Assembly (NCBI GenBank): GCA_017745175.1
Contig: JAGHZY010000019.1
Span: 1 to 64,000, forward strand
DNA: 64,000 bases
Direction of reading: 5' to 3'
From: Sphingopyxis sp.
GTDB lineage: Bacteria > Pseudomonadota > Alphaproteobacteria > Sphingomonadales > Sphingomonadaceae
Part shown: in pieces, positions 44,763 through 53,639 of the stretch
How the letters are laid out: every line of letters starts with the position of its first letter
Position numbering within the stretch: position 1 is the first letter of the stretch
Made by a program: the position numbers and the translations under genes
Notes under the pieces: generated by a model
Told to the model about the DNA's origin: nothing
The model's input: only the letters and a program-made list of their open reading frames with translations
The model's database searches: none

Positions 44763-44863
44763 GGTGTCTGTCCTGTCATTTTTGTCTTGGAATGGAGTGG
44801 GCGCATTATACGCGCCCGGACCTCGTCAGGCCAAGGCCAAAAATGGCAGAAAACCAAGAAAAA

Positions 44864-45037
44864 TCAGGCGGTCGCGGCGACGTCGCTGATGATATTGCGA
44901 GCGAATGACAGGCACTGTCCGCACTTGGGTTTGCGACCCAGTTGCGCATAGGCCGCCTTGGCGCACCGCAATTGGCCACTCCGCGCGACATCGCGCAGCT
45001 GGCTTTCCCTTATTGCGTTGCAGACACAGACGACCAT
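44864..45037 (-). CDS. bfd: Bacterioferritin-associated ferredoxin
   Basis: 57 residues: MVVCVCNAIRESQLRD at the start and GRKPKCGQCLSFARNI later. The four [2Fe-2S] ligands are Cys4, Cys6, Cys39 and Cys42, in the C-x-C...C-x-x-C arrangement of Bfd/BFD domains. In the known system Bfd, reduced by Fpr, passes electrons to haem of Bfr to mobilise stored iron; bfr is 101 nt downstream and an fpr gene is at 39286. The start is preceded by GAAGGA. Three Fur-box-like dyads precede the gene, the nearest overlapping the ribosome-binding region. Confidence 0.92.
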   Translation of the reverse strand: MVVCVCNAIRESQLRDVARSGQLRCAKAAYAQLGRKPKCGQCLSFARNIISDVAATA

Positions 45038-45038
45038 G

Positions 45039-45114
45039 TGCGAATCCTTCTCAACAAGGGTGATTTAGGGATAGTGCGAGGGATTCGCAACAGGAAAGAT
45101 GCGATTGGTTCGCA
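45039..45114. promoter_or_regulatory. Three Fur-box-like dyads upstream of bfd-bfr
   Basis: TGCGAATCCTTCTCA (45039-45053), TGCGAGGGATTCGCA (45075-45089) and TGCGATTGGTTCGCA (45100-45114) all have the form TGCGA-N5-T(C/T)(C/G)CA. The last two are perfect dyads TGCGA-N5-TCGCA. Start-to-start spacings are 36 and 25 bp. Several dimers could bind together. In the literature Bfd is typically raised by iron starvation, fitting Fur repression. Confidence 0.6.
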
Positions 45115-45233
45115 ATCCGGAAAAGGCGCGCGCGGCGCGGCGGGGAGGCTTTGCATATGGGTGATTCGCACCGATGCGCTCGCCGCGACGTCGCGTCGAA
45201 TCTCCGCTATGCCCGGCGCGAAGGAGCATCGGG

Positions 45234-45859
45234 ATGAGCACCGACCGCGACACCGTAGGCGCCTATGATCGCGCTGCGGCCGATTATGCAGCCGAGGCCG
45301 CCGCGATGCCCGCATGGGTCGCGGCGGAGATCGAAGCCTTTGTGATCGCGCTCGGCGGCGCGGGCCGGGTGCTGGAGGTCGGCAGCGGCGGCGGGCGCGA
45401 TGCGCTCGCGCTCGAAGCGCGGGGGATCGGGGTACGGCGCACCGATATAGCGCAGGTTTCGTCGACCTGCTGCGCGAAGGGGGCTTCGAAGCCGATCGGC
45501 TCGACCCGCTGACCGACGACCTCTCCGATCCGCGGCATCCCGGCACCCCGTATGACGGGATCTGGGCTTGCGCCTGCCTGATCCATGTCGCGCGCGCCGA
45601 TCTGGGGCGGGTGCTCGAACGGCTTGCTGCGGCGACCCGCGCGGGCGGCCGGTTGCACGCATCGGTCCGGGAGGGCGACGGCGGGGATGTGAGCACCGGC
45701 GGCAGCGCCGCGGCGCCGCTGCGCTATACCGAGACCTATTGGCGCGAGCCCGCGCTGCGCGCCGCGCTCGCCGGCGCGGGCTGGATCGTCGACGAAATAC
45801 GCCGCTGCACCGGCCGGCCCGGCGACCATTGGCTGAGCGTTCGCGCGAGCCGGGGGTGA
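45234..45859 (+). pseudogene. SAM-dependent methyltransferase, frameshifted
   Basis: The first part reads MSTDRDTVGAYDRAAADYAAE and GRVLEVGSGGGRDALALEARG, a SAM-binding motif I, then TDIAQ. At about 45449-45453 the frame is lost, and the sequence continues in the next frame as GFVDLLREGGFEADRLDPL, YDGIWACACLIHVARADLGRVLERLAAATRAGG (motifs II and III) and ends at 45859. A missing G in the GG of CAGGTTTC would explain it. The rest of each part looks intact, so the break is recent or a sequencing error. Start ATG 45234 follows GGAG. Confidence 0.75.
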
Positions 45860-45986
45860 CGCATCGCGCGGTGCGGGCGCCGAAATGCAAATCGCGCGCC
45901 GCGACGGGAGCTTTCGCTTGCCCCTCGCGATGTTCGCGGGCATAGGCGCGCGCATCTTCCCGCCCTTCCAGCAAAAGGCCCGCCCC

Positions 45987-46217
45987 ATGAAAGTGAATGT
46001 CTATGTGACGCTCAAGCCGGGGGTTCTCGACCCGCAGGGCAAGGCGATCCATCATGCGCTCGAGGGGCTGGGCTTCGGCGGCGTTTCGGACGTCCGCGCG
46101 GGCCGCTTCATCGAACTCGACGTCGCCGACGGCACGAGCGATGCCGACCTCGACGCGATGTGCGCGAAGCTGCTCGCGAACACGGTGATCGAAAACTACC
46201 GCATCGAACGCCCGTAA
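45987..46217 (+). CDS. purS: Phosphoribosylformylglycinamidine synthase subunit PurS
   Basis: 76 residues: [25 protein letters not shown], then [17 protein letters not shown] and a C-terminal VIENYRIE. This small subunit bridges PurQ and PurL in the FGAM synthase complex of organisms with split enzymes. purQ starts 14 nt after its stop. The usual purC partner upstream is missing; instead there is the frameshifted methyltransferase. Confidence 0.93.
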   Translation: MKVNVYVTLKPGVLDPQGKAIHHALEGLGFGGVSDVRAGRFIELDVADGTSDADLDAMCAKLLANTVIENYRIERP

Positions 46218-46231
46218 AAGGAGCCGCGACC

Positions 46232-46897
46232 ATGAAGACCGCCGTCATCGTCTTTCCGGGTTCGAACTGCGACCGCGACCTGGCGGTCGCGCTCGAACGG
46301 GTCACGGGCAAGGGGCCCGCGATGGTCTGGCACCGCGAGAGCGAACTGCCCGACGGCACCGACTTCATCGCGCTCCCCGGCGGCTTTTCCTACGGCGATT
46401 ATCTGCGCTCGGGCGCGATGGCGGCACGCTCGCCGATCCTGCGCGCGGTTTCGGACGCCGCCGGCCGCGGCGTGCCCGTGCTCGGTGTGTGCAACGGCTT
46501 CCAGGTGCTGACCGAGGCGCAGCTGCTGCCGGGCGCGCTGATGCGCAACGCGGGGCTCAACTTCGTGTGCCGCACCGTGCCGCTCAGGGTCGAGAACAGC
46601 CAGTCGCTGTTCACGGCAAGCTATGCTGCGGGCGAGGAGATCAACATCCCCGTCGCGCACCATGACGGCAATTATTTCGCCGATGCCGAAACGCTCGACC
46701 GGATCGAGGGCGACGGGCGCGTCGCGTTCCGCTATGCCGACAGCGTCAACGGCTCGGCGCGCGACATCGCGGGCGTGCTCAATGCCGCGGGCAATGTGCT
46801 GGGCATGATGCCGCATCCCGAACGCGCGATCGACCGCGCGCACGGCGGCACCGACGGACTACGCCTGTTCGAGGCGGCACTCGGCGTCCTCGCCTGA
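46232..46897 (+). CDS. purQ: Phosphoribosylformylglycinamidine synthase, glutaminase subunit PurQ
   Basis: 221 residues, class I glutamine amidotransferase feeding ammonia to PurL in purine synthesis. The nucleophilic Cys is in [15 protein letters not shown], and the His-Glu pair is in [32 protein letters not shown] contains the oxyanion strand. Start ATG 46232 follows AAAAGGAG. The 3' end overlaps the opposite-strand gene by 39 nt. purL is not in the window on this side. Confidence 0.96.
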   Translation: MKTAVIVFPGSNCDRDLAVALERVTGKGPAMVWHRESELPDGTDFIALPGGFSYGDYLRSGAMAARSPILRAVSDAAGRGVPVLGVCNGFQVLTEAQLLPGALMRNAGLNFVCRTVPLRVENSQSLFTASYAAGEEINIPVAHHDGNYFADAETLDRIEGDGRVAFRYADSVNGSARDIAGVLNAAGNVLGMMPHPERAIDRAHGGTDGLRLFEAALGVLA

Positions 46898-47242
46898 AGC
46901 ATCGGCCGCAGGCCGCGGGCGCGGCTGCAGCCACTGCCCGACGATCAGCAGGACGGTCGGCCAGAACATCGTGTTCCAGATATCGTGCCAGTGCGCGGCG
47001 TCGGGCTGAAGCGCCGACCGGTTGCCCTCCATCGTGATGTCGAGCCATTCGCCGCCGCAGGCCATGACCAGTACGGCGAACCACGCGGCCAGCCATCCCC
47101 CGCGCCTGCGCCACACGAGCCGGACGGCGACGAACAGCGTCAGCCCGAAATAGATGTGAAGCGCGTCCTTGCTGAGCTGGGTCGACGTGACAAGCCACGT
47201 CTTCTGCTGTGTGAACAGGGCGGCGAGTTCGATCAGGGTCAC
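46859..47242 (-). CDS. Uncharacterised membrane protein
   Basis: 127 residues from a GTG at 47242, 5 nt after the stop of the queuosine-precursor transporter gene on the same strand. Helices: [25 protein letters not shown] and [20 protein letters not shown], then [15 protein letters not shown]. The pattern HIY...GEWLD...N...W resembles VanZ- or DUF-type small membrane proteins, but I assign no family. The end overlaps purQ by 39 nt in opposite orientation. Confidence 0.62.
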   Translation of the reverse strand: MTLIELAALFTQQKTWLVTSTQLSKDALHIYFGLTLFVAVRLVWRRRGGWLAAWFAVLVMACGGEWLDITMEGNRSALQPDAAHWHDIWNTMFWPTVLLIVGQWLQPRPRPAADASGEDAECRLEQA

Positions 47243-47247
47243 GGGGG

Positions 47248-48009
47248 TCAGACCCTGGCGCCGAATGGATTGAAGTCGGTGCCTTCGTCGAACACATCGA
47301 CACCCTCGCGGCGCTTCAGCGCGACGACGATCGCAACGGTGATCGGCAGCAGGATGGTTTCCCACCCCGTCTTGATCGCCCACTGCGACAGGACGGTCTT
47401 CATCAGCTCGCCGGTCGGCCAGCCTTCGAGCCCGTAAAAGGCGATCGGATAGAAGATCAGGCTGTCGAGGCCCTGGCCGACGAACGTGCTGGCGACGAAG
47501 CGCAGCCCCATGCGGCGGCCGTTGTCGGCGACCTTCATCTTGGCGACGACCAGACTGTTGGCGAATTCGCCCGCCCAGAAGGCGGTCATCGAGGCGATAA
47601 CGATCCGCCAGCTGTTCGCGAACACCGCTTCATAGGCACCCTGATGCGGCCACCCGGGGGCGGGCGGCAGCGCGACGACGACCCAAGCCATGAACGCGAG
47701 GAAGGCGAGCGCGGCAAAGCCCGTCCAGATCACCCGGCGCGCGCGGGCGTAACCGTACACCTCGGTCAGCACGTCGCCGATGACATAGCTCAGCGGAAAG
47801 AACATCACGCCTGCACCGAAGGGCCACTCGCCGATGAAGGGCAGGTCGACGACCGAGCGTTTCGACGCGCCGATGATGTTGCTGAGCAGCAGGATGGTCA
47901 CGAATGCCGCCATCACGAGGTCGTAATAGCGAAAATGCCGGACACTCGCGGCGCTGACATGCGCGGGGGCCGCGCCGGAGGGGGGAGGGGTCGCTGGGGA
48001 ATCAGACAT
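47248..48009 (-). CDS. Queuosine precursor transporter, YhhQ/VUT family
   Basis: 253 residues and six or so helices. LLLSNIIGASKRSVVDLPF, GVMFFPLSYVIGDVLTEVYGYARARRVIW, ANSLVVAKMKV and STFVGQGLDSLIFYPIAFYG are the family's conserved segments. In E. coli, YhhQ imports preQ0/preQ1 for tRNA queuosine modification, which this protein probably does too. The N-terminal 22 residues are Pro/Ala-rich and likely disordered. Upstream on the other strand is tRNA-Arg. Confidence 0.9.
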   Translation of the reverse strand: MSDSPATPPPSGAAPAHVSAASVRHFRYYDLVMAAFVTILLLSNIIGASKRSVVDLPFIGEWPFGAGVMFFPLSYVIGDVLTEVYGYARARRVIWTGFAALAFLAFMAWVVVALPPAPGWPHQGAYEAVFANSWRIVIASMTAFWAGEFANSLVVAKMKVADNGRRMGLRFVASTFVGQGLDSLIFYPIAFYGLEGWPTGELMKTVLSQWAIKTGWETILLPITVAIVVALKRREGVDVFDEGTDFNPFGARV

Positions 48010-48079
48010 CGGATCATTGCTTAACCCGCTTTGCGGCAGACGCAAACCGCGCTATTCGCGCGCAGCACAGCCGTGCCGC

Positions 48080-48156
48080 GCGCCCGTAGCTCAGCTGGAT
48101 AGAGCACCCGCCTTCTAAGCGGGTGGTCGCAGGTTCGAATCCTGCCGGGCGCGCCA
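48080..48156 (+). tRNA. tRNA-Arg (anticodon TCT)
   Basis: A 77-nt cloverleaf. Acceptor stem GCGCCCG/CGGGCGC, discriminator G and encoded CCA (48154-48156). The D arm is in GCTCAGCTGGATAGAGC. The anticodon stem is CCCGC/GCGGG with loop CTTCTAA, anticodon TCT at 48114-48116. The T arm is GCAGGTTCGAATCCTGC. Reads AGA and AGG codons, rare in a GC-rich genome. No integrase or attachment-site duplicate is next to it. Confidence 0.97.
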
Positions 48157-48218
48157 TCCTCCATTATCCCCTACTGCGCGACAACGTCCGCAATCGACCG
48201 GAAGCGGCGACTCTCTTT

Positions 48219-48298
48219 CGTCGTCACCCCGGACTTGATCCGGGGTCCATGACTTCAGCGCTGCGATGGATCCCGGATCAAGTCCGGGATGACGAAGG
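48219..48298. repeat. Dispersed inverted-repeat element, copy 5
   Basis: CGTCACCCCGGACTTGATCC and GATCCCGGATCAAGTCCGGG form the arms around GGGTCCATGACTTCAGCGCTG. The best-preserved copy, almost identical to copies 2 and 4. It lies 63 nt after the tRNA-Arg gene and may end its transcript. Confidence 0.9.
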
Positions 48299-48676
48299 TC
48301 TGGAATCCACCCATTTCAGACATCCGGGGTGGTGGCGCTGGGACGCGAGGCGCAACCTGGAGAGCGATAGCGAAGCGGTATTGCTCATCTTCGCCGGTCG
48401 CGGTGCGCCATTCCCGTTCGATGATCGGACCTGGAAAGAGCGGCTTCGTACCGACGCGCCCGGCGGTTGACGCAAAAATGCGAGCGGAGAGGCCTTCCCG
48501 ACAGCAACCGCGCCTATCGTCGGATCGATCTGGGGGCAAGGTCAAGCGTGTCTCCATTTTGTGGTTCCCCGGTCCGGCCGGGCAATCATATGCAATTTCA
48601 ATGGATGGGCCGCTCTCCCGATCTCGAATTCCTACGCGCGCGTGCGTAATTGAACGGCCTTCGATGGAGGTCGAAG
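48299..48676. other. Gap without a recognised gene
   Basis: About 380 bases. Open frames exist on both strands but they run into the dispersed repeat and show no recognisable motif or ribosome-binding site. The region is a little less GC-rich toward 48570-48660. It may hold the promoter for the small membrane protein at 48677. I see no RNA gene in it. Confidence 0.5.
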
Positions 48677-48997
48677 ATGACGACATGGCACCGAACCCCG
48701 ACAGCAAATATCGGCTTGCGCGCGGGTGGCATCCTGCTTCTTGTCACCGGCTGGTCGATCGCCGTCCGCCTCCATCACATCGCGCTGGTCATACCGGCGC
48801 GCGACGCGACATCCTTCATGCTGCTCCTCGCCGCGGCCGCCTTTCTCCATGGCAGCGCGGGCAGTGCGCTGCTCTTCGTCGGGCCGGATCTTTGGGAAAC
48901 CGTGGAAATATCCGAACGATGGCGGCAGCTGCCGACGCGCGATTTCACATCGTCGACGGCCTTCGAAGGCAGTCAGCGGCGGGCGCCCGACGCATGA
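48677..48997 (+). CDS. Small membrane protein, uncharacterised
   Basis: 106 residues from ATG 48677 with GGAGG 6 nt before it. Two hydrophobic segments, GGILLLVTGWSIAVRLHHIALVI and ATSFMLLLAAAAFLHGSAGSALLFVG, then a polar tail DLWETVEISERWRQLPTRDF. No family recognised. The ribosome-binding site and clean hydrophobic pattern support a real gene. Confidence 0.6.
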   Translation: MTTWHRTPTANIGLRAGGILLLVTGWSIAVRLHHIALVIPARDATSFMLLLAAAAFLHGSAGSALLFVGPDLWETVEISERWRQLPTRDFTSSTAFEGSQRRAPDA

Positions 48998-49078
48998 GCG
49001 CGGAGTCGCTGCGGGTCATGAATCCGCGTCGCCCGACCGACAGATCCTCTTTTGGTGAAACCCGCCGCCGGGCCGGTA

Positions 49079-49846
49079 TCAGATCAGCGCGCGATACAGG
49101 CCAAACGCGCTCGTCGCGGTCAGCACGATGCCGACCATCACGAGCATCAGCTTGGGCGAGAAGCGCTTCGCCATCATCGCGCCGACCGGCGCGGCGATGA
49201 CGCCGCCGATGATCAGGCCGAGCGTCGGGCCGAGGATTTCCTCGATACCGAGGTTGGCGATGAAGGCGATCGACACCGCTATGGCGAGGAAGAATTCGAC
49301 GCTGTTGACCGTGCCGACGACCTTGCGCGGTTCGCCGCCCTGGACGAGCAGGTTCGACGTCACGACCGGGCCCCAGCCGCCGCCGCCCGCCGCGTCGAGA
49401 AATCCGCCGAGGACCGCCAGCGGCGCGACGACCTTGGGCTTCTGGATTTTCGGCGGATAGAGCAGGCCGCGCACGAGCAGCCACACGCCGATCAGCGCCA
49501 GATAGCCCAGCACGAAGGGCTTCACGACTTCGGCGTGCAGCGACGAGAGGACTCGGGCGCCGATCACGCCCCCGATGACGCCCGGGATCAGCAGCCTCCA
49601 GAAGAGCGGCCAGTCGATGTTGCGATGGAACAGATGGCTGAGCCCCGACGCACCCGTCGTGAAGATTTCGACGACGTGGATCCGCGCCGACGCGGTCGCG
49701 GGCGGAACGCCGAGAACCGCGACGAGCAGGGTGTTGCAGATGACGCCGAACGCCATGCCGAGCGCGCCGTCGACGAGCTGCGCGGCGAAACCGATCAGGA
49801 CGAACGGCAGGAGCGCGGTAAGGTCGATGGCCGCAAGTTCAGTCAT
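49079..49846 (-). CDS. Sulfite exporter TauE/SafE family protein
   Basis: 255 residues and about eight helices. The family repeats are visible: FAAQLVDGALGMAFGVICNTLL and GGFLDAAGGGGWGPVVTSNLLVQGG, each with a Gly/Asp-rich core, and PRKVVGTVNSVEFFLAIAVS. Members export sulfite, sulfoacetate or other small organic anions. No sulfonate genes are nearby, so the cargo is unknown. ATG 49846 with GGAAG 5 nt before is preferred to a TTG at 49858. Confidence 0.92.
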   Translation of the reverse strand: MTELAAIDLTALLPFVLIGFAAQLVDGALGMAFGVICNTLLVAVLGVPPATASARIHVVEIFTTGASGLSHLFHRNIDWPLFWRLLIPGVIGGVIGARVLSSLHAEVVKPFVLGYLALIGVWLLVRGLLYPPKIQKPKVVAPLAVLGGFLDAAGGGGWGPVVTSNLLVQGGEPRKVVGTVNSVEFFLAIAVSIAFIANLGIEEILGPTLGLIIGGVIAAPVGAMMAKRFSPKLMLVMVGIVLTATSAFGLYRALI

Positions 49847-49971
49847 ATGTCTTCCCAACCCCTGTGGATTGCCAGCCTGCTGCCGGGAATCCCGGTGCGG
49901 TGCCAGCCCAATTTTTCTGCTCGCGGCAAAGGGATTTGTTTACAGGCCCGGCCGATCCGCCCCGTCCGGCC

Positions 49972-50898
49972 TCAGCCGCCGATTTCGTCGGGCAGATATT
50001 CGCGCACATAATCGATGAAGGCGCGAAGCTTGGGCATCACCTGCTTGCGGCCGGGATAATAAAGGAAAAGACCCGAAGTGGTCGCGGCATAGTCGGTCAG
50101 CACGAGCTCGAGCTCACCCGCCTCGACCATCGCCTTCGCCATCGGTTCGGCCATCATGCTCATCGCGACCCCCGCCCGCATCGCGACGAACGCCGCGATC
50201 CAGTCGTTGACGATCACCGGGCCGGTGACCCCGACGTCATATTCGCGGTTTCCCTTTTCGAAGGTCCACGGCATCAGCGCGCCGGTCGCGAGGCGAAAGC
50301 GGATGCAGCGATGGTCGCGCAGCTCTTCGGGCGTTTGGGGACGGCCGTGCCGGTCCAGATAGGCGGGCGTCGCCGCGACGACGAAGCGGAACGGGCCGGT
50401 CAGTCGCACCGCGATGACGTCGGCGTCGAGCGATTCGCCCATCCTGACGCCCGCGTCGAAGCCGCCTGCGCTCATGTCCGACAGCGCATCGTCGGCATAG
50501 ATTTCCAGTTCGATATCGGGATAGGCTTCGCAGAAGCCCGCGATGATCGGTTCGAACAGCGGCTGGACCGCCCCGCGCATCAGGTTGATGCGCAGCCGCC
50601 CCGCGGGCCGGTTGCCAAGGTTGCGCGCCGCCTCATAGGCATCGGCGAGCCCGGTATAGGCGGGCGCCGCGCGTTCGAGGAACATTTCGCCGGCCTGCGT
50701 CAGGCCGACGCTGCGCGTCGTGCGCATGAACAGCGGCGCGCCGACGCGCGCTTCCAGCGCCCTGATGGTCTGGCTGATGGCCGAAGGCGAAACGCCCAGA
50801 TCGGCCGCGGCGGCGGAAAAGCTCCGCCTTTCCGCGACGCGCAGGAAAGCTTCGATCCCGTCGAGCGCCCCATGGGGGATTGTTAAATCCTGCTTCAA
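49972..50898 (-). CDS. LysR family transcriptional regulator
   Basis: 308 residues. The N-terminal winged helix is LDGIEAFLRVAERRSFSAAAADLGVSPSAISQTIRALEARVGAPLFMRTTRSVGLTQAGEMFLE. The effector domain follows, with RLRINLMRGAVQPLFEPIIAGF. No ATG is available, and a TTG at 50898 is the only start that keeps the full helix. Divergent from a small secreted protein gene with a dyad in the gap, so it probably controls that gene and itself. The subgroup resembles AaeR/DsdC-unlike, substrate-undefined regulators. Confidence 0.9.
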   Translation of the reverse strand: MKQDLTIPHGALDGIEAFLRVAERRSFSAAAADLGVSPSAISQTIRALEARVGAPLFMRTTRSVGLTQAGEMFLERAAPAYTGLADAYEAARNLGNRPAGRLRINLMRGAVQPLFEPIIAGFCEAYPDIELEIYADDALSDMSAGGFDAGVRMGESLDADVIAVRLTGPFRFVVAATPAYLDRHGRPQTPEELRDHRCIRFRLATGALMPWTFEKGNREYDVGVTGPVIVNDWIAAFVAMRAGVAMSMMAEPMAKAMVEAGELELVLTDYAATTSGLFLYYPGRKQVMPKLRAFIDYVREYLPDEIGG

Positions 50899-50905
50899 GG
50901 CACTT

Positions 50906-50932
50906 GCAGATTATCGAGGATTATCTATCTGC
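50906..50932. promoter_or_regulatory. LysR-type dyad between the regulator and the secreted protein gene
   Basis: GCAGAT at 50906 and ATCTGC at 50927 form an inverted repeat with a 15-bp spacer, which itself holds part of a direct repeat GATTATC at 50910 and 50920. The position, 8 nt from the LysR start and 50 nt from the divergent gene, suits a LysR binding site. Binding is inferred. Confidence 0.4.
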
Positions 50933-50982
50933 GCAACCGCGACTAGAAAGGTTGCACAACGAAACGAAAGGAAACCTCTCCC

Positions 50983-51318
50983 ATGTCCTATCAGCTCTCC
51001 TCTTTCCGCCGTTTTCCGACCGCCTTCGCCATCGTCGCCGCGTCGGCGCTCGCTTTCACCGGCCTGATGGCATCGACGACCCCCGCTTACGCCCAGTCGG
51101 GCGGCGATTATCGCTGCGCCGGTCTGGCCGAGCAGGCCCATGTCGCCGCCGGCGGTGTCCAGGGTTCCAAGCAGTCGAGCGCCAAGCGCTTTGTTTCGAC
51201 CGGCAAGAAGCTGTGCGAAGCGGGCAACGAACGCGCCGCCGCCAAGCAGTTCCGCGCCGCGCTGAAGATCGCCGGCGTCGCCGAGGTCGAAACCGACAGC
51301 CGGATGGCCTCCCGCTAA
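50983..51318 (+). CDS. Small secreted protein with two cysteines (UrcA-like)
   Basis: 111 residues. The signal peptide AFAIVAASALAFTGLMASTTPAYA ends at a clear AYA cleavage site near residue 37. The mature protein is about 74 residues, with Cys44 in YRCAGLAEQAH and a second Cys in GKKLCEAGNERAAAKQF, giving one likely disulphide, and is rich in Lys and Ala. The composition resembles the UrcA family of small periplasmic proteins in sphingomonads and caulobacters, but no function is known. Divergent from LysR; a strong terminator follows. Confidence 0.75.
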   Translation: MSYQLSSFRRFPTAFAIVAASALAFTGLMASTTPAYAQSGGDYRCAGLAEQAHVAAGGVQGSKQSSAKRFVSTGKKLCEAGNERAAAKQFRAALKIAGVAEVETDSRMASR

Positions 51319-51390
51319 TTCGGGGCGCCAAGACAGCCTGACACACCAATCTCCGGACCGTCCTCTCCCTCTCCCGACGGATCCACAAAC

Positions 51391-51430
51391 TGGGGCGGCA
51401 CTCGATACGGGGCCGCCCCATTTGTTTATG
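51391..51430 (+). terminator. Intrinsic terminator after the small secreted protein
   Basis: TGGGGCGGC at 51391-51399 pairs perfectly with GCCGCCCCA at 51412-51420 around a 12-nt loop, followed by TTTGTTTATG. Placed 73 nt after the stop of the upstream gene, with no other gene in between. Confidence 0.75.
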
Positions 51431-51456
51431 CGCGGTTTGCAGGATAGACTGCCGCC

Positions 51457-51603
51457 ATGCCCGGCAAGAAAGCCCGCCACGAAAAGCCGTCGGCCCGCCC
51501 CGCCGCGAAAGAAGCGGTGCCGCTCTGCCGGTACGAAGAACTGGCGATGCGCGAAAACCGCCTGCGGCAGGCAAGCGCGGCGAAGACCAGACCCCGCGAC
51601 TAG
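51457..51603 (+). CDS. Possible 48-residue basic protein
   Basis: ATG 51457 opens a frame of 48 residues ending at TAG 51601-51603: MPGKKARHEKPSARPAAKEA, then VPLCRYEELAMRENRLRQAS. It is strongly basic with one Cys. The stop codon overlaps the trmB stop on the other strand. No clear ribosome-binding site (AGGATAG at 51441 is 9 nt away), so it could be chance, but the codon third positions are GC-rich as in real genes. Confidence 0.4.
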   Translation: MPGKKARHEKPSARPAAKEAVPLCRYEELAMRENRLRQASAAKTRPRD

Positions 51604-52313
51604 ATCCGCCGGTAGCGGAAGTACCAGACCTCATGCCCCTGCGCGCGCGCCTTGGCCTCGTAGCGCGTTTCGGGCCATCCGGCGGGGCGGACCTGAAAAT
51701 CCCCGGCATCCCTCGCCAGCCATTCGAACCGATGGCGGTGACGGCGCATCACCATCAGCGCGTGCCGGAGATAGATCGGGTGGTCGGTGCCGAAACGGAA
51801 CTCGCCGCCCGGCTTCAGCTTCGCCGCGATCAGGTCGAGCGGGCCGTCGTTCATCATCCGCCGCTTCGCATGGCGGGCCTTGGGCCAGGGATCGGGGTGA
51901 AGCAGATAGGCGAAGGAAAGGGCGCCGTCGGGAATCCGCCGCAGCACCTCGAGCGCGTCGCCATGGTGGATGCGGACATTGCCCAGCGGCAGCCGCTCGC
52001 CATGATCGCCCGAAACATGCACCAGCGCCTGCGCGACGCCGTTGATGAAGGGTTCGGCGCCGATGAAGCCATGATCGGGCAGCATGTCGGCGCGCCCCGC
52101 CATATGCTCGCCGCCGCCAAAACCGATTTCAAAATGCAACGGACATTCCTGCCCGAACAGACGCTGCGCGGTAACTTCGCCAACTTCGGGCACCGCGATC
52201 CGCGGCAACAGCGTATCGACCAGATCCTGCTGCCCCGCGCGCAGCGGCTTGCCCTTCGATCGGCCATAGAGGCGGTTGAGGGTCGTCGGGTCGCCGGGTT
52301 TGTGTGCAGTCAT
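51600..52313 (-). CDS. trmB: tRNA (guanine-46-N7)-methyltransferase
   Basis: 237 residues. HFEIGFGGGEHMAGRA is the SAM motif I. GAEPFINGVAQAL carries the acidic ribose-binding residue. LLHPDPWPKARHAKRRMMN is the family signature (usually FPDPWPKxRHxKRR) with the catalytic Asp. It ends FRYRRI. Start ATG 52313. It lies 54 nt downstream of metK on the same strand, so the methyl donor enzyme and a methyltransferase share a transcript. Confidence 0.95.
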   Translation of the reverse strand: MTAHKPGDPTTLNRLYGRSKGKPLRAGQQDLVDTLLPRIAVPEVGEVTAQRLFGQECPLHFEIGFGGGEHMAGRADMLPDHGFIGAEPFINGVAQALVHVSGDHGERLPLGNVRIHHGDALEVLRRIPDGALSFAYLLHPDPWPKARHAKRRMMNDGPLDLIAAKLKPGGEFRFGTDHPIYLRHALMVMRRHRHRFEWLARDAGDFQVRPAGWPETRYEAKARAQGHEVWYFRYRRI

Positions 52314-52367
52314 GGCGCGCCCGTTAGCGCGGCGAAGCGGAGGCGGCAAGCGCCCCCGCTTCCCACA

Positions 52368-53588
<1,221 letters not shown>

Positions 53589-53623
53589 GGGAGACTTTCT
53601 TTGGATCAGATATAAAGAAAAGT
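53589..53623 (-). promoter_or_regulatory. AT-rich hairpin in the metK leader, overlapping the ribosome-binding region
   Basis: On the minus strand ACTTTTCTTT pairs with AAAGAAAGT, apart from one bulged base, with loop ATATCTGATCC. The 3' arm ends 5 nt before the metK ATG, so the purine-rich AAAGAAAG that could bind the ribosome lies inside the stem. The sequence is markedly AT-rich for this genome. No known SAM riboswitch class fits such a short leader. Confidence 0.45.
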
Positions 53624-53639
53624 TTATGTGGCCGCGCTG

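Noticed and set aside
48080-48676. tRNA-Arg as the edge of an integrated genomic island
   Set aside because: No integrase, no duplicate of the tRNA 3' end seen nearby, and the following genes show ordinary composition.
48255-48707. A 150-codon minus-strand frame after tRNA-Arg
   Set aside because: Its end is the translated dispersed repeat (FVIPDLIRDPSQR), a known trap in genomes with these hairpins, and the rest has no motif or ribosome-binding site.
53589-53639. A known SAM riboswitch class before metK
   Set aside because: The leader is only 51 nt and lacks the conserved cores of SAM-I, SAM-II or SAM/SAH that I could compare from memory. Kept only as an unusual hairpin.
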